A stretch of DNA of 64,000 bases from Arsenophonus apicola (lineage in GTDB: Bacteria; Pseudomonadota; Gammaproteobacteria; Enterobacterales; Enterobacteriaceae): NCBI RefSeq assembly GCF_020268605.1, contig NZ_CP084222.1:1240001-1304000 (forward strand), in the 5' to 3' direction. The position numbers were made by a program, and so were the translations under genes. Numbering within the stretch: the first letter of the stretch is position 1; every line of letters starts with the position of its first letter. Positions 43,694 through 52,307 of this stretch are shown here, one piece after another. Below the pieces are notes generated by a model, which saw nothing but the letters and a program-made list of their open reading frames with translations, made no database searches and was not told the origin of the DNA.

Positions 43694-44224
43694 TATAAAT
43701 ACTCATTATTCTACTAAGTCAAAAAGTTGCGACTAAAAATGGTTACTGTTGACCGATGGTTTCGTGACTTTTACAAAATCGTCAACCTCGCGGTTGTCGG
43801 TTGTATTGAAACGCAATTTTTCGGTGAAGCTACGTTTAAATAAAATGCTGCATTCTTAAATTAGTACTGTTGCTGAATTTATTCGTTCAATGTACAGTTT
43901 AGCTAATCCAGTAAACCTTTGTTCACAATTCAATAATTTATTTTGATTTTACACACCGTCTTACACCATTGCTGCGTTTATGTGTCATCAAAATAAAATA
44001 GATAGATCTCAAATTACGCCAACGATTGTTTTAATAAACATTATGGCAACTGTCCATTATTCCATTGCTTATGGGTAGATATCAAGATAACTTTTGCGAT
44101 TTATTGCTTTTTTATAGGGGAAAATGTGAAAAAAATGCATTTGACAAAGGAATTGACAATGTTTAAGAAAAAAAGGCGGAAACAAGGTATCATAATATTC
44201 GGTCACACTATTTACCAAACTTAA
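43694..44224. promoter_or_regulatory. rne-rluC divergent region with rne 5' UTR
   Basis: 530 bases separate the divergent starts of rne and rluC. In enterics rne has a long 5' UTR whose hairpins are bound by RNase E to control its own mRNA. On the minus strand CAACCGACAACCGCGAGGTTG (43781-43801) offers a stem CAACC...GGTTG at the right place. On the rluC side a TTGACA at 44154-44159 is a possible -35 box. No other gene is visible. Confidence 0.55.
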
Positions 44225-44251
44225 ATGTTAACAAAATGTTGTAATAAAATA

Positions 44252-45199
44252 ATGAAAATACAGAATCAGGTTCAATTTGTTACTATCAATAATGATGAAG
44301 CAGGGCAACGTATTGATAATTTTTTATTGACACGTTTAAAAGGCGTTCCTAAGAGTATGATTTACCGGATTATTCGTAAGGGTGAAGTAAGAATAAATAG
44401 TGGTAGAGTTAAACCTGAATATAAAATTCAAGCGGGCGATTTAATTAGGATACCGCCCGTTCGACAGGCAGAGAAACAGCAGAATGTTATTTCGGCTAAA
44501 TTGGATAAAGTAGCCGCACTCACTGATTGTATAATTTACGAAGATGAACATTTGCTGGTTTTGAATAAACCTTCCGGTATGGCTGTTCATGGTGGTAGTG
44601 GGGTAAATTTTGGGGTTATTGAAGCTTTACGTGTATTACGTCCTGAAGCACGTTTTTTGGAACTTGTACATAGGTTAGATCGCGAAACATCAGGGGTTTT
44701 ATTAATAGCTAAAAAACGTTCAGCGCTCAGGGCATTACATCAGCAGTTGCGTCTGAAACAGATGCAAAAACAGTATCTTGCGCTGGTAAAAGGACAATGG
44801 CCATCGCATATTAAAGTTATTCAGGCTCTTTTATTAAAAAATATTTTACAAAGTGGCGAACGGATAGTGAAAGTCGGCGCCGATGGTAAATATTCAGAAA
44901 CCCATTTTAAAATTGAAGAACGTTTTTCTAATGCTACTTTAGTCAAAGCCAGTCCAATAACAGGGCGGACACATCAGATTAGGGTACACGCACAATATGC
45001 AAAGCATCCTATCGCCTGTGATAACCGTTATGGTGATCTCGATTTTGATCAACAGTTAATTATTACTGGTTTAAAACGACTTTTTTTGCATGCGAGTTCA
45101 TTAATGTTTATCCATTCCGCCAGTGGGGAAAAATTAACTTTTAACGCCCCTCTAGACCAACAACTTAAAAGCTGTTTAGCAATATTACGTAAGCAATAG
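44252..45199 (+). CDS. rluC: 23S rRNA pseudouridine(955/2504/2580) synthase RluC
   Basis: A 315-residue enzyme (E. coli 319) that makes three pseudouridines in 23S rRNA. An N-terminal S4 domain (AGQRIDNFLLTRLKGVPKSM and KGEVRINSGRVKPEYK) precedes the catalytic domain with HRLDRETSGVLLIAKK, whose Asp is the nucleophile, and TGRTHQIRVHAQY. The ATG at 44252 (MKIQNQVQF) gives the family length; an ATG at 44225 would add nine residues and has no better ribosome-binding site. It is divergent from rne, as in E. coli. Confidence 0.95.
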   Translation: MKIQNQVQFVTINNDEAGQRIDNFLLTRLKGVPKSMIYRIIRKGEVRINSGRVKPEYKIQAGDLIRIPPVRQAEKQQNVISAKLDKVAALTDCIIYEDEHLLVLNKPSGMAVHGGSGVNFGVIEALRVLRPEARFLELVHRLDRETSGVLLIAKKRSALRALHQQLRLKQMQKQYLALVKGQWPSHIKVIQALLLKNILQSGERIVKVGADGKYSETHFKIEERFSNATLVKASPITGRTHQIRVHAQYAKHPIACDNRYGDLDFDQQLIITGLKRLFLHASSLMFIHSASGEKLTFNAPLDQQLKSCLAILRKQ

Positions 45200-45218
45200 T
45201 GCATAGCTAATCAAATTA

Positions 45219-45250
45219 GCAAACCAGATTGAATTATCAACCGGTTTGCT
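45219..45250 (+). terminator. rluC terminator
   Basis: AGCAAACC (45219-45226) pairs with GGTTTGCT (45243-45250), followed by TTTTTG. It lies 20 bases after the rluC stop and before the convergent end of yceF. Confidence 0.7.
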
Positions 45251-45270
45251 TTTTGTATGCAGTGATATTA

Positions 45271-45852
45271 TTAATTGAGAGGATTGATGCCGTGTGTGCG
45301 TAACATATTGATTAAACTAATTAAAGGTAACCCAATTAAAGTATTAGGATCCCGTCCCACCAGTTTTTCAAATAATGTAATGCCTAACCCTTCTGACATA
45401 AAGGCCCCCGCGCATTGGTAAGGTTGTTCTTTTAACAGATAATTTTCAATTTCCATATCATTTAAATGGCGAAAATGGACGGTGAAAAGTTCACATTTGG
45501 TGTTGAATTTTCCAGTTTCACTATCAAATAAGCAAAGGCCAGTATAGAAGGTGATTTTTTTACCAGAAGCTTGCTTAAGTTGTTTGAAGGCCGCAGTATG
45601 AGTTAATGGTTTTCCTATTATTTGATTTTCTAGCAGACCCACTTGGTCAGCACCTATTATTAAATGGGTTGGATATTTAATGGCTAATGATTTTGCTTTT
45701 TCAGTGGCTAAACGAGTGACGAGAGAAGTTGCTGATTCATTGATTAATGGGGTTTCATCAATATTTGCTGCATCGGCAGTAAAAGGTAAGCCTAACTTTT
45801 CCAGGAGCTGATAGCGTGAAGATGACATTGACGCCAATACAATTGATTTCAT
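45271..45852 (-). CDS. yceF: 7-methyl-GTP pyrophosphatase (Maf family, YceF)
   Basis: A 193-residue Maf/HAM1-fold nucleotide pyrophosphatase (E. coli 194) that removes 7-methyl-GTP from the nucleotide pool. The P-loop-like start is IVLASMSSSRYQLLEKLGLP, then DETP, IIGADQVGLL, the YTGL motif and EGLGITLFEKLVGRDPNTLI. The start at 45852 (MKSIVLAS) aligns with the family; the upstream in-frame ATG at 45870 adds six residues. It is convergent with rluC and divergent from yceD, the E. coli order. Confidence 0.93.
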   Translation of the reverse strand: MKSIVLASMSSSRYQLLEKLGLPFTADAANIDETPLINESATSLVTRLATEKAKSLAIKYPTHLIIGADQVGLLENQIIGKPLTHTAAFKQLKQASGKKITFYTGLCLFDSETGKFNTKCELFTVHFRHLNDMEIENYLLKEQPYQCAGAFMSEGLGITLFEKLVGRDPNTLIGLPLISLINMLRTHGINPLN

Positions 45853-45956
45853 AAAATATCTAAAATGCATAGCTAAATGAGGTAAGACATTTTAAACTAA
45901 ACAGAGCTTAAATAGCGAATATTTGATGGGAAAATAGGCAAAAGCTGCCATTTCCT

Positions 45957-45985
45957 TTGACTATGTCTCATTACAAAGATAATAT
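45957..45985 (+). promoter_or_regulatory. Promoter of the yceD-rpmF-fab cluster
   Basis: TTGACT (45957-45962) and TAATAT (45980-45985) are separated by exactly 17 bases, a near-consensus sigma-70 promoter. Transcription would start about seven bases later, only a few bases before the yceD ATG at 45995, so the 5' UTR would be very short. E. coli yceD has, as I recall, a similar arrangement. Confidence 0.75.
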
Positions 45986-45994
45986 GCGCGCCTT

Positions 45995-46519
45995 ATGCAA
46001 AAGGTAAAATTACCCTTAACGATTGATGCGCTTCGCGCAGCACAAAAAAAATTGGATTATTCAGGATATTATTCACCTGAACAAGTTTTGCGTGTCGTAG
46101 GATCAGTAGTAAGTATAGATAGTGATGTAACTTGTGAACTGTCGTTTGCAATAGATAATCAACATTTAGTTGTCATAAAAGGTGATTCTGATGTTGATGT
46201 CACGTTAAAATGTGAACGTTGTGGTAAAAATTTTAACCATCATGTTCATGTCACTTATTGTTTTAGTCCTGTCATTGATGATGAGAGGATTGCGTTATTA
46301 CCTAAAGAGTATGAGCCAATCACTGTTGATCAATTTGGTGAAATAGATTTGCTAGCAATGATTGAAGATGAAATAATCCTCTCTTTGCCGGTGATCCCAG
46401 TTCATAACTCTGAACGCTGTGAAGTGTCCGACGCGGATATGGTTTTTGGTGAGCTGCCTAACGAGGCAGAAAAGCCAAATCCTTTTGCCGTATTAGCTAG
46501 TTTAAAAAAAAGTACTTAA
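45995..46519 (+). CDS. yceD: YceD/DUF177 family 23S rRNA accumulation protein
   Basis: A 174-residue protein (E. coli YceD 173) of the DUF177 family, required for normal 23S rRNA levels in bacteria and plants. A CxxC pair (VTLKCERCGKNF) and a partner acidic region (IDLLAMIEDEIILSLPVIPV) are typical. The N-terminus MQKVKLPLTIDALRAAQKKL matches enteric YceD. It is directly upstream of rpmF, 12 bases apart, and likely co-transcribed. The 5' leader is very short. Confidence 0.93.
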   Translation: MQKVKLPLTIDALRAAQKKLDYSGYYSPEQVLRVVGSVVSIDSDVTCELSFAIDNQHLVVIKGDSDVDVTLKCERCGKNFNHHVHVTYCFSPVIDDERIALLPKEYEPITVDQFGEIDLLAMIEDEIILSLPVIPVHNSERCEVSDADMVFGELPNEAEKPNPFAVLASLKKST

Positions 46520-46531
46520 GGAGTAAGGTCA

Positions 46532-46702
46532 ATGGCCGTACAACAAAATAAACCCACTCGTTCTAAACGTGGTATGCGTCGCTCACATGATGCATTGACA
46601 ACTGCTGAAGTGTCAGTAGATAAAACTTCTGGTGAAAGCCATTTGCGTCATCATGTGACTGCTGATGGCTACTACCGTGGTCGCAAGGTTATTAATAAAT
46701 AA
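46532..46702 (+). CDS. rpmF: 50S ribosomal protein L32
   Basis: A 56-residue L32 (E. coli 57) that starts MAVQQNKPTRSKRGMRRSHD and ends YYRGRKVINK, as in the family. AAGGAG lies ten bases before the ATG. It is the usual link between yceD and the lipid synthesis genes, so ribosome and membrane synthesis are co-ordinated in one transcript. The enteric form lacks the zinc-binding cysteines, as here. Confidence 0.97.
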   Translation: MAVQQNKPTRSKRGMRRSHDALTTAEVSVDKTSGESHLRHHVTADGYYRGRKVINK

Positions 46703-46733
46703 TTGTTGTGTTAATTATTAAACGATTAATGCC

Positions 46734-47771
46734 TTGGCTAATTTAATCTTAGCATTAGATGCGATGTGTGGGGACAAAGGTCCTCATATCATTGTGCCTG
46801 CTGCGTTGCAGGCACTTGCATCTAACCCACAGTTAAGATTATTACTGGTCGGTATTCCCGAAATTTTAAACCCACTGCTTGCAGATCAGCCTGCTGAGCT
46901 GCGTGATTGTTTGCAAATTATACCTGCAGAATATGCTATTGCTAATGATATCAAGCCGTTACAAGCAATTAGACAAAGTAAAGGCTCGTCAATGCGGATT
47001 GCGTTAGAATTAGTGAAGTCTGGTCAGGCTCAAGCATGTATTAGTGCTGGAAATACTGGTGTACTTATGGGGTTAGCAAAACTCATATTGAAAACCATAC
47101 ATGGTATTGAAAGGCCAGCGCTGACAACGATTTTGCCAAATCAAAAACATGGTAAAACCGTTGTACTTGATTTAGGCGCTAATGTTAACTGCCATAGCCA
47201 AATGCTAGTACAATTTGCCGTGATGGGCGCAGTAATGGCTGAAGAGATTGCTAATATAAGCAATCCACGCGTAGCGTTATTAAATATTGGTGAAGAGGAA
47301 AGTAAGGGCTTAGATAATATCCGCGAAGCCGCCTCAATATTAAAAGCAACGTCTTCTATAAATTATATTGGTTATGTAGAAGGTAATGAATTATTGACGG
47401 GTAAAACTGATGTATTCGTTTGTGACGGCTTCGCAGGTAATGTGACGTTGAAAACAATGGAAGGTGTAATACGCGTTATTTTATCTTTAGTAAAGTCTTC
47501 AACTACAGAAAATAAGATCTCATCGTGGCTGATGAAGTTGATTAAACCTTGGTTACAAAAACGTATCACAAAACGTTTTGGGCACCTGGATCCTGATCAA
47601 TATAATGGTGCTTCACTTTTAGGATTACAGGGCATTGTAATTAAAAGTCATGGAGCGGCAAACCAAAAAGCATTTAAGGCTGCAATTGAACAGGCGATTC
47701 AGGCGGTAGAAAAGCAAATTCCTAATAGAATTGCGACTCGCTTGAATACCTTACTACCCAAGAGTGATTAA
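46734..47771 (+). CDS. plsX: Phosphate acyltransferase PlsX
   Basis: A 345-residue enzyme (E. coli 356) that makes acyl-phosphate from acyl-ACP for phosphatidic acid synthesis. Blocks: ILALDAMCGDKGPHIIVPAA, GQAQACISAGNTGVLMGLAK, DLGANVNCHSQMLVQFAVMG and the C-terminal DQYNGASLLGLQGIVIKSHG. The usual ALDxMGGD motif is MCGD here. The start is a TTG at 46734, since the only ATG just upstream is in another frame. The C-terminus is about ten residues shorter than in E. coli. It lies between rpmF and fabH. Confidence 0.94.
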   Translation: MANLILALDAMCGDKGPHIIVPAALQALASNPQLRLLLVGIPEILNPLLADQPAELRDCLQIIPAEYAIANDIKPLQAIRQSKGSSMRIALELVKSGQAQACISAGNTGVLMGLAKLILKTIHGIERPALTTILPNQKHGKTVVLDLGANVNCHSQMLVQFAVMGAVMAEEIANISNPRVALLNIGEEESKGLDNIREAASILKATSSINYIGYVEGNELLTGKTDVFVCDGFAGNVTLKTMEGVIRVILSLVKSSTTENKISSWLMKLIKPWLQKRITKRFGHLDPDQYNGASLLGLQGIVIKSHGAANQKAFKAAIEQAIQAVEKQIPNRIATRLNTLLPKSD

Positions 47772-47777
47772 AGCAAA

Positions 47778-48731
47778 ATGTATACAAAAATCTTAGGTAC
47801 TGGCAGTTATTTGCCTGTACAGATTCGTACGAATGCTGATTTAGAAAAAATGGTAGATACCTCTGACGAATGGATAACTACCCGTACAGGGATTAAAGAA
47901 CGCCGTATTGCTACAGGAGAAGATAACGTATCTACAATGGGCGCTAAAGCTGCGCAAAAGGCGTTGGAAATGGCAGGCATTGCAGCTAATGAAATTGATT
48001 TAATCATTGTCGCAACGACTTCTTCGACTCATGCTTTTCCTAGTGCAGCGTGTCAAATTCAGCAAATATTAGGTATTCCAAACTGCGCCGCATTTGATAT
48101 TGCTGCTGCATGCGCTGGCTTTACTTATGCATTAAGTATTAGTGATCAGTTTATTAAAACGGGGATGGCGAAAAAGGTATTAGTTATCGGTTCTGATGTA
48201 TTATCAAGCGTATTAGATCCGAATGATCGTAGTACACTCATTTTATTTGGTGATGCCGCGGGTGCAATTGTTGTCGGTTGTTCACAAGAGCCTGGGATTT
48301 TGTCAACTCATTTACATGCCAATGGTAATTATGGTGATTTGTTAACTTTACGTCATCAAGAGCATAGTAAACACGCCGAGCCAACATATGTGACCATGGC
48401 GGGTAATGAGGTTTTTAAGGTAGCGGTGAATGAGTTAGCCAATATTGTGGATGAAACATTAGAAAAAAATGCGCTCGATAAATCAAAATTAGATTGGTTA
48501 GTCCCTCATCAAGCTAATTTACGCATTATTCAAGCAACAGCAAAAAAACTGGCTATGCCAATTGATAAAGTGGTTATTACTCTGGATAGACATGGTAATA
48601 CTTCAGCGGCTTCAGTACCGACAGCGTTTGATGAAGCTGTCAGAGATGGCCGTATTCAGCGCGGCCAAATGGTATTGCTTGAAGCATTTGGCGGCGGTTT
48701 TACTTGGGGTTCAGCGCTGATCCGTTTTTAA
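47778..48731 (+). CDS. fabH: 3-oxoacyl-ACP synthase III
   Basis: A 317-residue initiating condensing enzyme (E. coli 317) that joins acetyl-CoA and malonyl-ACP. The catalytic triad is visible: Cys in FDIAAACAGFTYAL, His in DWLVPHQANLRII and Asn in DRHGNTSAASVPTA. The N-terminus (YTKILGTGSYLPVQIRTNAD) and TRTGIKERR are typical. It follows plsX by six bases in the fab cluster. The frame is intact. Confidence 0.97.
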   Translation: MYTKILGTGSYLPVQIRTNADLEKMVDTSDEWITTRTGIKERRIATGEDNVSTMGAKAAQKALEMAGIAANEIDLIIVATTSSTHAFPSAACQIQQILGIPNCAAFDIAAACAGFTYALSISDQFIKTGMAKKVLVIGSDVLSSVLDPNDRSTLILFGDAAGAIVVGCSQEPGILSTHLHANGNYGDLLTLRHQEHSKHAEPTYVTMAGNEVFKVAVNELANIVDETLEKNALDKSKLDWLVPHQANLRIIQATAKKLAMPIDKVVITLDRHGNTSAASVPTAFDEAVRDGRIQRGQMVLLEAFGGGFTWGSALIRF

Positions 48732-48750
48732 GTTATACAGGAAAATAAAA

Positions 48751-49683
48751 ATGTCTAATTTTGCAATGATCTTTCCTGGCCAAGGTTCTCAATCTCTAGG
48801 TATGTTAGCTGATTTAGCAAAAGAGTTTACCGTAGTAGAGGAAACGTTTGCTGCGTCTTCTGATGTCTTAGGATATGATTTATGGGATTTGGTTCAGAAT
48901 GGCTCAGAAGAAGAGTTAAATAAGACTTGGAAAACGCAGCCAGCACTTTTAACCGCATCTGTGGCAATTTTTCGAGTATGGCAGGAAAAAAAAGGCAAAA
49001 TGCCTAAACTTATGGCAGGCCATAGTTTAGGTGAATATTCTGCATTGGTTTGTGCCGACGTCATCGATTTTAAGTCCGCTGTCAAATTAGTAGAACTACG
49101 CGGGCAATTGATGCAAGAGTCTGTACCGGCAGGAATGGGTGCTATGTATGCAATTATTGGTCTAGATAATGAATCGGTATTAGCATCATGCCAGCAAGCT
49201 GCGCAAGGTCAAGTCGTTTCGGCTGTTAATTTTAATTCGCCTGGACAGGTTGTCATTGCAGGTGAAAAGAGTGCTGTTGAGAGAGCAGCAGCCTTATGTA
49301 AAGCTGCTGGGGCAAAACGTACTTTGCCATTGGCGGTCAGTGTACCTTCACATTGTGCTTTAATGCAGCCCGCAGCAAACAAATTAGCACAAGCATTAGA
49401 AGAAGTTGTGTTTAATAAACCTAACATCGCTGTTGTAAATAATGTTGATGTTAAAATCGAAAATTCGGTAGACGGCATTCGGCATGCCTTAGTCAGGCAG
49501 CTGTATAATCCTGTACGCTGGGTTGAAACCATCGAATTCATGGCGGAGCAAGGGATCGTGCAACTATTAGAAATAGGGCCAGGTAAAGTATTGATTGGTT
49601 TAACTAAGCGCATTGTGAGTACGATTAATTCAGCAGCAATTAATGATAGGGCATCATTAAACGCTGCGTTGATAGATAATTGA
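48751..49683 (+). CDS. fabD: Malonyl-CoA-ACP transacylase
   Basis: A 310-residue enzyme (E. coli 309) that loads malonyl onto ACP. The N-terminal FAMIFPGQGSQSLGML, the nucleophile Ser in LMAGHSLGEYSALVCA and the catalytic His in PLAVSVPSHCALMQ are present, as is the substrate Arg in KLVELRGQLMQ. A ribosome-binding site (CAGGAAA) lies upstream. It sits between fabH and fabG with short gaps. Confidence 0.97.
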   Translation: MSNFAMIFPGQGSQSLGMLADLAKEFTVVEETFAASSDVLGYDLWDLVQNGSEEELNKTWKTQPALLTASVAIFRVWQEKKGKMPKLMAGHSLGEYSALVCADVIDFKSAVKLVELRGQLMQESVPAGMGAMYAIIGLDNESVLASCQQAAQGQVVSAVNFNSPGQVVIAGEKSAVERAAALCKAAGAKRTLPLAVSVPSHCALMQPAANKLAQALEEVVFNKPNIAVVNNVDVKIENSVDGIRHALVRQLYNPVRWVETIEFMAEQGIVQLLEIGPGKVLIGLTKRIVSTINSAAINDRASLNAALIDN

Positions 49684-49690
49684 GGAAAAC

Positions 49691-50425
49691 ATGAGTTTTG
49701 ATGGAAAAATAGCCTTGGTAACTGGAGCTAGTCGTGGTATCGGGCGCTCAATAGCTGAACTGTTGGCTGAACGTGGTGCAAAAGTAATTGGTACCGCTAC
49801 AAGCGAAGAAGGTGCTAAGGCGATTAGTAGCTATCTTGGTGATAAAGGTAAAGGTTATGTCTTGAATGTGACAGATACTGAATCTATTGATACTACTCTA
49901 TCTAAAATTCGTGAAGAATTTGGTGAAATTGATATTTTAGTCAATAATGCAGGTATTACCAGTGATAATCTATTGCTGCGAATGAAAAAAGAAGAGTGGA
50001 ACAAAGTTATTGATACAAACTTAACTTCGATCTTTAGTTTATCCAAAGCTATAATGCGTTCAATGATGAAAAAACGTTATGGGCGCATTATCTCTGTTGG
50101 CTCAGTGATCGGTACAATGGGTAATATTGGACAGGCAAATTATGCAGCGGCTAAAGCAGGTGTTATCGCTTTTAGTAAATCGTTAGCGCGTGAAGTAGCT
50201 ACCCGTGGTATTACGGTGAATGTTGTTTCTCCTGGTTTTATAGAAACGGATATGACTCGAGCGTTGACAGACGAACAGCAAGCAGGCATTTTAGCTAATG
50301 TTCCTGTGGGGCGGCTCGGTGATGCAAAAGAAATTGCCAGTGCTGTAGCATTCTTAGCTTCTGATGAGGCGGCTTACATCACGGGTGAAACATTACATGT
50401 CAATGGTGGCATGTGTATGATTTAA
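49691..50425 (+). CDS. fabG: 3-oxoacyl-ACP reductase
   Basis: A 244-residue short-chain reductase, the same length as E. coli FabG, using NADPH in fatty acid elongation. The nucleotide motif is TGASRGIGRSIAELLAERGA, with NNAGITSDNLLLRM. The catalytic residues are Ser in RIISVGSVIGTMGN and the YAAAKAG Tyr-Lys pair. The C-terminus reads AAYITGETLHVNGGMCMI. GAGGAAA precedes the ATG, seven bases after fabD. The frame is intact. Confidence 0.97.
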   Translation: MSFDGKIALVTGASRGIGRSIAELLAERGAKVIGTATSEEGAKAISSYLGDKGKGYVLNVTDTESIDTTLSKIREEFGEIDILVNNAGITSDNLLLRMKKEEWNKVIDTNLTSIFSLSKAIMRSMMKKRYGRIISVGSVIGTMGNIGQANYAAAKAGVIAFSKSLAREVATRGITVNVVSPGFIETDMTRALTDEQQAGILANVPVGRLGDAKEIASAVAFLASDEAAYITGETLHVNGGMCMI

Positions 50426-50574
50426 AAACCAATGAATCATTTGCATGATTAATGCTAAAATAGCATATAATAATGCGAAATCAGGTTCGAATAGCCAGGA
50501 TTGGGTTGTGCCTTTCCTGTATCTAAACTACGAAAATCATCGTGAAAGCGAGTTTTAATAGGAATTTAAATAGT

Positions 50575-50811
50575 ATGAGTACTATAGAAGAACGTGTTAA
50601 GAAAATAATTGGTGAACAGTTAGGTGTTAAACAAGAGGAAGTTAAAAATAATGCTTCATTTGTTGAGGATTTAGGTGCGGATTCTCTTGACACTGTTGAA
50701 CTAGTAATGGCATTAGAAGAAGAGTTTGATACTGAAATTCCTGATGAAGAAGCGGAAAAAATCACGACAGTGCAAGCTGCTATTGATTATATCAATGCTC
50801 ATCAAGCATAA
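50575..50811 (+). CDS. acpP: Acyl carrier protein
   Basis: A 78-residue acidic carrier protein, the length of E. coli AcpP. The 4'-phosphopantetheine attachment Ser is in FVEDLGADSLDTVELVMALE. The start MSTIEERVKKIIGEQL is that of the family; an upstream GTG in frame would add 11 unrelated residues. It carries the growing acyl chain for the neighbouring Fab enzymes and donates acyl groups to PlsX. A 150-base gap after fabG suggests its own promoter, as is known in E. coli. Confidence 0.98.
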   Translation: MSTIEERVKKIIGEQLGVKQEEVKNNASFVEDLGADSLDTVELVMALEEEFDTEIPDEEAEKITTVQAAIDYINAHQA

Positions 50812-50851
50812 GCCGCAAATTTAATTATAGAGAGCATTTATGCACATATTC

Positions 50852-50871
50852 AGGCGGTCAATCGACCGCCT
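50852..50871 (+). terminator. acpP terminator or attenuator
   Basis: AGGCGGTC (50852-50859) and GACCGCCT (50864-50871) form a perfect eight-base GC-rich stem with a four-base loop, followed by ATATTTTC. It lies 40 bases after the acpP stop and 42 bases before fabF, so it may trim or attenuate read-through from the abundant acpP transcript. Confidence 0.65.
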
Positions 50872-50912
50872 ATATTTTCACCAAAACTTATTTCTTTTTC
50901 TGGAGGATATAC

Positions 50913-52178
50913 GTGTCTAAGCGTCGAGTAGTTGTGACTGGACTCGGCATGTTATCTCCTGTCGGCAACACAGTTGAATCATCTTGGAATGCTGTATGTG
51001 CTGGACAGAGTGGCATCAGCCTTATAGAGCATTTTAACACTGAAAACTATACAACCAAGTTCGCCGGTCTAGTTAAAGATTTTAAGCATGAAGATTATGG
51101 TATTTCGGCCAAAGATGCGCGCAAGATGGATCTTTTTATTCAATATGGGCTTGCTGCGGGTAAACAAGCTATCAAAGATGCAGGCATAGAAATTACAGAA
51201 AAAAATGCGCATCGTATTGGAGCCGCAATTGGTTCTGGCATTGGCGGATTAGGTCTAATCCAGGAAAACTGTAATGATTTGCTGACTAATGGTCCACGTA
51301 AAGTAAGTCCTTTTTTTGTCCCTTCAACCATTATCAACATGGTAGCTGGGCACTTAAGTATTATTTATGGTTTTAAAGGCCCCACTATCTCTATTGCTAC
51401 TGCTTGCACTTCAGGGGTGCATAATATTGGTCATGCCGCGCGTATTATTGCTTATGGTGACGCTGATATCATGCTGGCAGGTGGCGCAGAAAAAGCAAGT
51501 ACATCTTTAGGAATTGCTGGATTTGGTGCCCTTAAAGCCTTATCAAGACGTAACGACGAACCTGAGCGAGCAAGCCGCCCTTGGGATCAGGAGCGAGATG
51601 GTTTTGTATTAGGTGATGGAGCCGGTATTTTGGTGCTGGAAGAGTATGAACATGCTAAAGCTCGAGGCGCTAAAATTTATGCTGAATTAGCTGGTTTTGG
51701 CATGAGTAGTGATGCCTATCATATGACGTCACCACCAGAGAATGGTGAAGGTGCAGCACTGGCTATGATAAATGCATTACACGATGCAGGTATAGAAGCC
51801 GAGAAAATAGGTTATATTAACGCTCATGGTACATCTACACCAGCAGGAGATATTGCTGAAGCGCGTGCAGTTGCGTCGATTTACACAGGCCAGAGTAAAA
51901 TAATGGTTAGCTCGACTAAATCGATGACCGGTCATTTATTAGGAGCAGCAGGTGCAATTGAAGCTATTTTTACGATTTTGTCGTTAAGAGATCAACTTAT
52001 TCCACCAACGATTAACCTTGAAAATCTCGATAGTAAATTAGATAAATTAGTGAAGACAGGCCCGCTAGATTTTGTACCTGAAATGGCACGTAGAGTTAAA
52101 GATATGCAGTATGCATTATGCAATTCTTTTGGTTTTGGTGGTACAAATGGCTCGATTATTTTCCGTAAAGTTAATTAA
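50913..52178 (+). CDS. fabF: 3-oxoacyl-ACP synthase II
   Basis: A 421-residue elongating condensing enzyme (E. coli 413). The active-site Cys is in TISIATACTSGVHNIGHAA, with the two His residues in INAHGTSTPAGDIAEA and KSMTGHLLGAAGAIEA. The start is GTG with TGGAGGATA upstream, giving the family N-terminus SKRRVVVTGLGMLSPVGN. FabF makes cis-vaccenate and adjusts membrane fluidity with temperature in enterics. A strong terminator follows. Confidence 0.97.
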   Translation: MSKRRVVVTGLGMLSPVGNTVESSWNAVCAGQSGISLIEHFNTENYTTKFAGLVKDFKHEDYGISAKDARKMDLFIQYGLAAGKQAIKDAGIEITEKNAHRIGAAIGSGIGGLGLIQENCNDLLTNGPRKVSPFFVPSTIINMVAGHLSIIYGFKGPTISIATACTSGVHNIGHAARIIAYGDADIMLAGGAEKASTSLGIAGFGALKALSRRNDEPERASRPWDQERDGFVLGDGAGILVLEEYEHAKARGAKIYAELAGFGMSSDAYHMTSPPENGEGAALAMINALHDAGIEAEKIGYINAHGTSTPAGDIAEARAVASIYTGQSKIMVSSTKSMTGHLLGAAGAIEAIFTILSLRDQLIPPTINLENLDSKLDKLVKTGPLDFVPEMARRVKDMQYALCNSFGFGGTNGSIIFRKVN

Positions 52179-52199
52179 TTGATATTTTCTTATAAATAG

Positions 52200-52230
52200 G
52201 CCTCAACTTGACTTAAGTTGAGGCTTTTTT
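52200..52230 (+). terminator. fabF terminator
   Basis: GCCTCAACTT (52200-52209) and AAGTTGAGGC (52215-52224) form a perfect ten-base stem with a five-base loop, followed by six T residues. It is a textbook intrinsic terminator 22 bases after fabF. Confidence 0.92.
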
Positions 52231-52307
52231 ATTGCTGTAAATAGGCAATTTCTCATAAACTGTAGCGATAAATAGTAGGTATTCAGTTTGAAAAATAAGT
52301 TAACAAA

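Noticed and set aside
50474..50520. tRNA-like T-loop text (GGTTCGAAT) between fabG and acpP
   Set aside because: No acceptor stem or anticodon arm can be folded around it. No tRNA or rRNA gene was found anywhere in the window.
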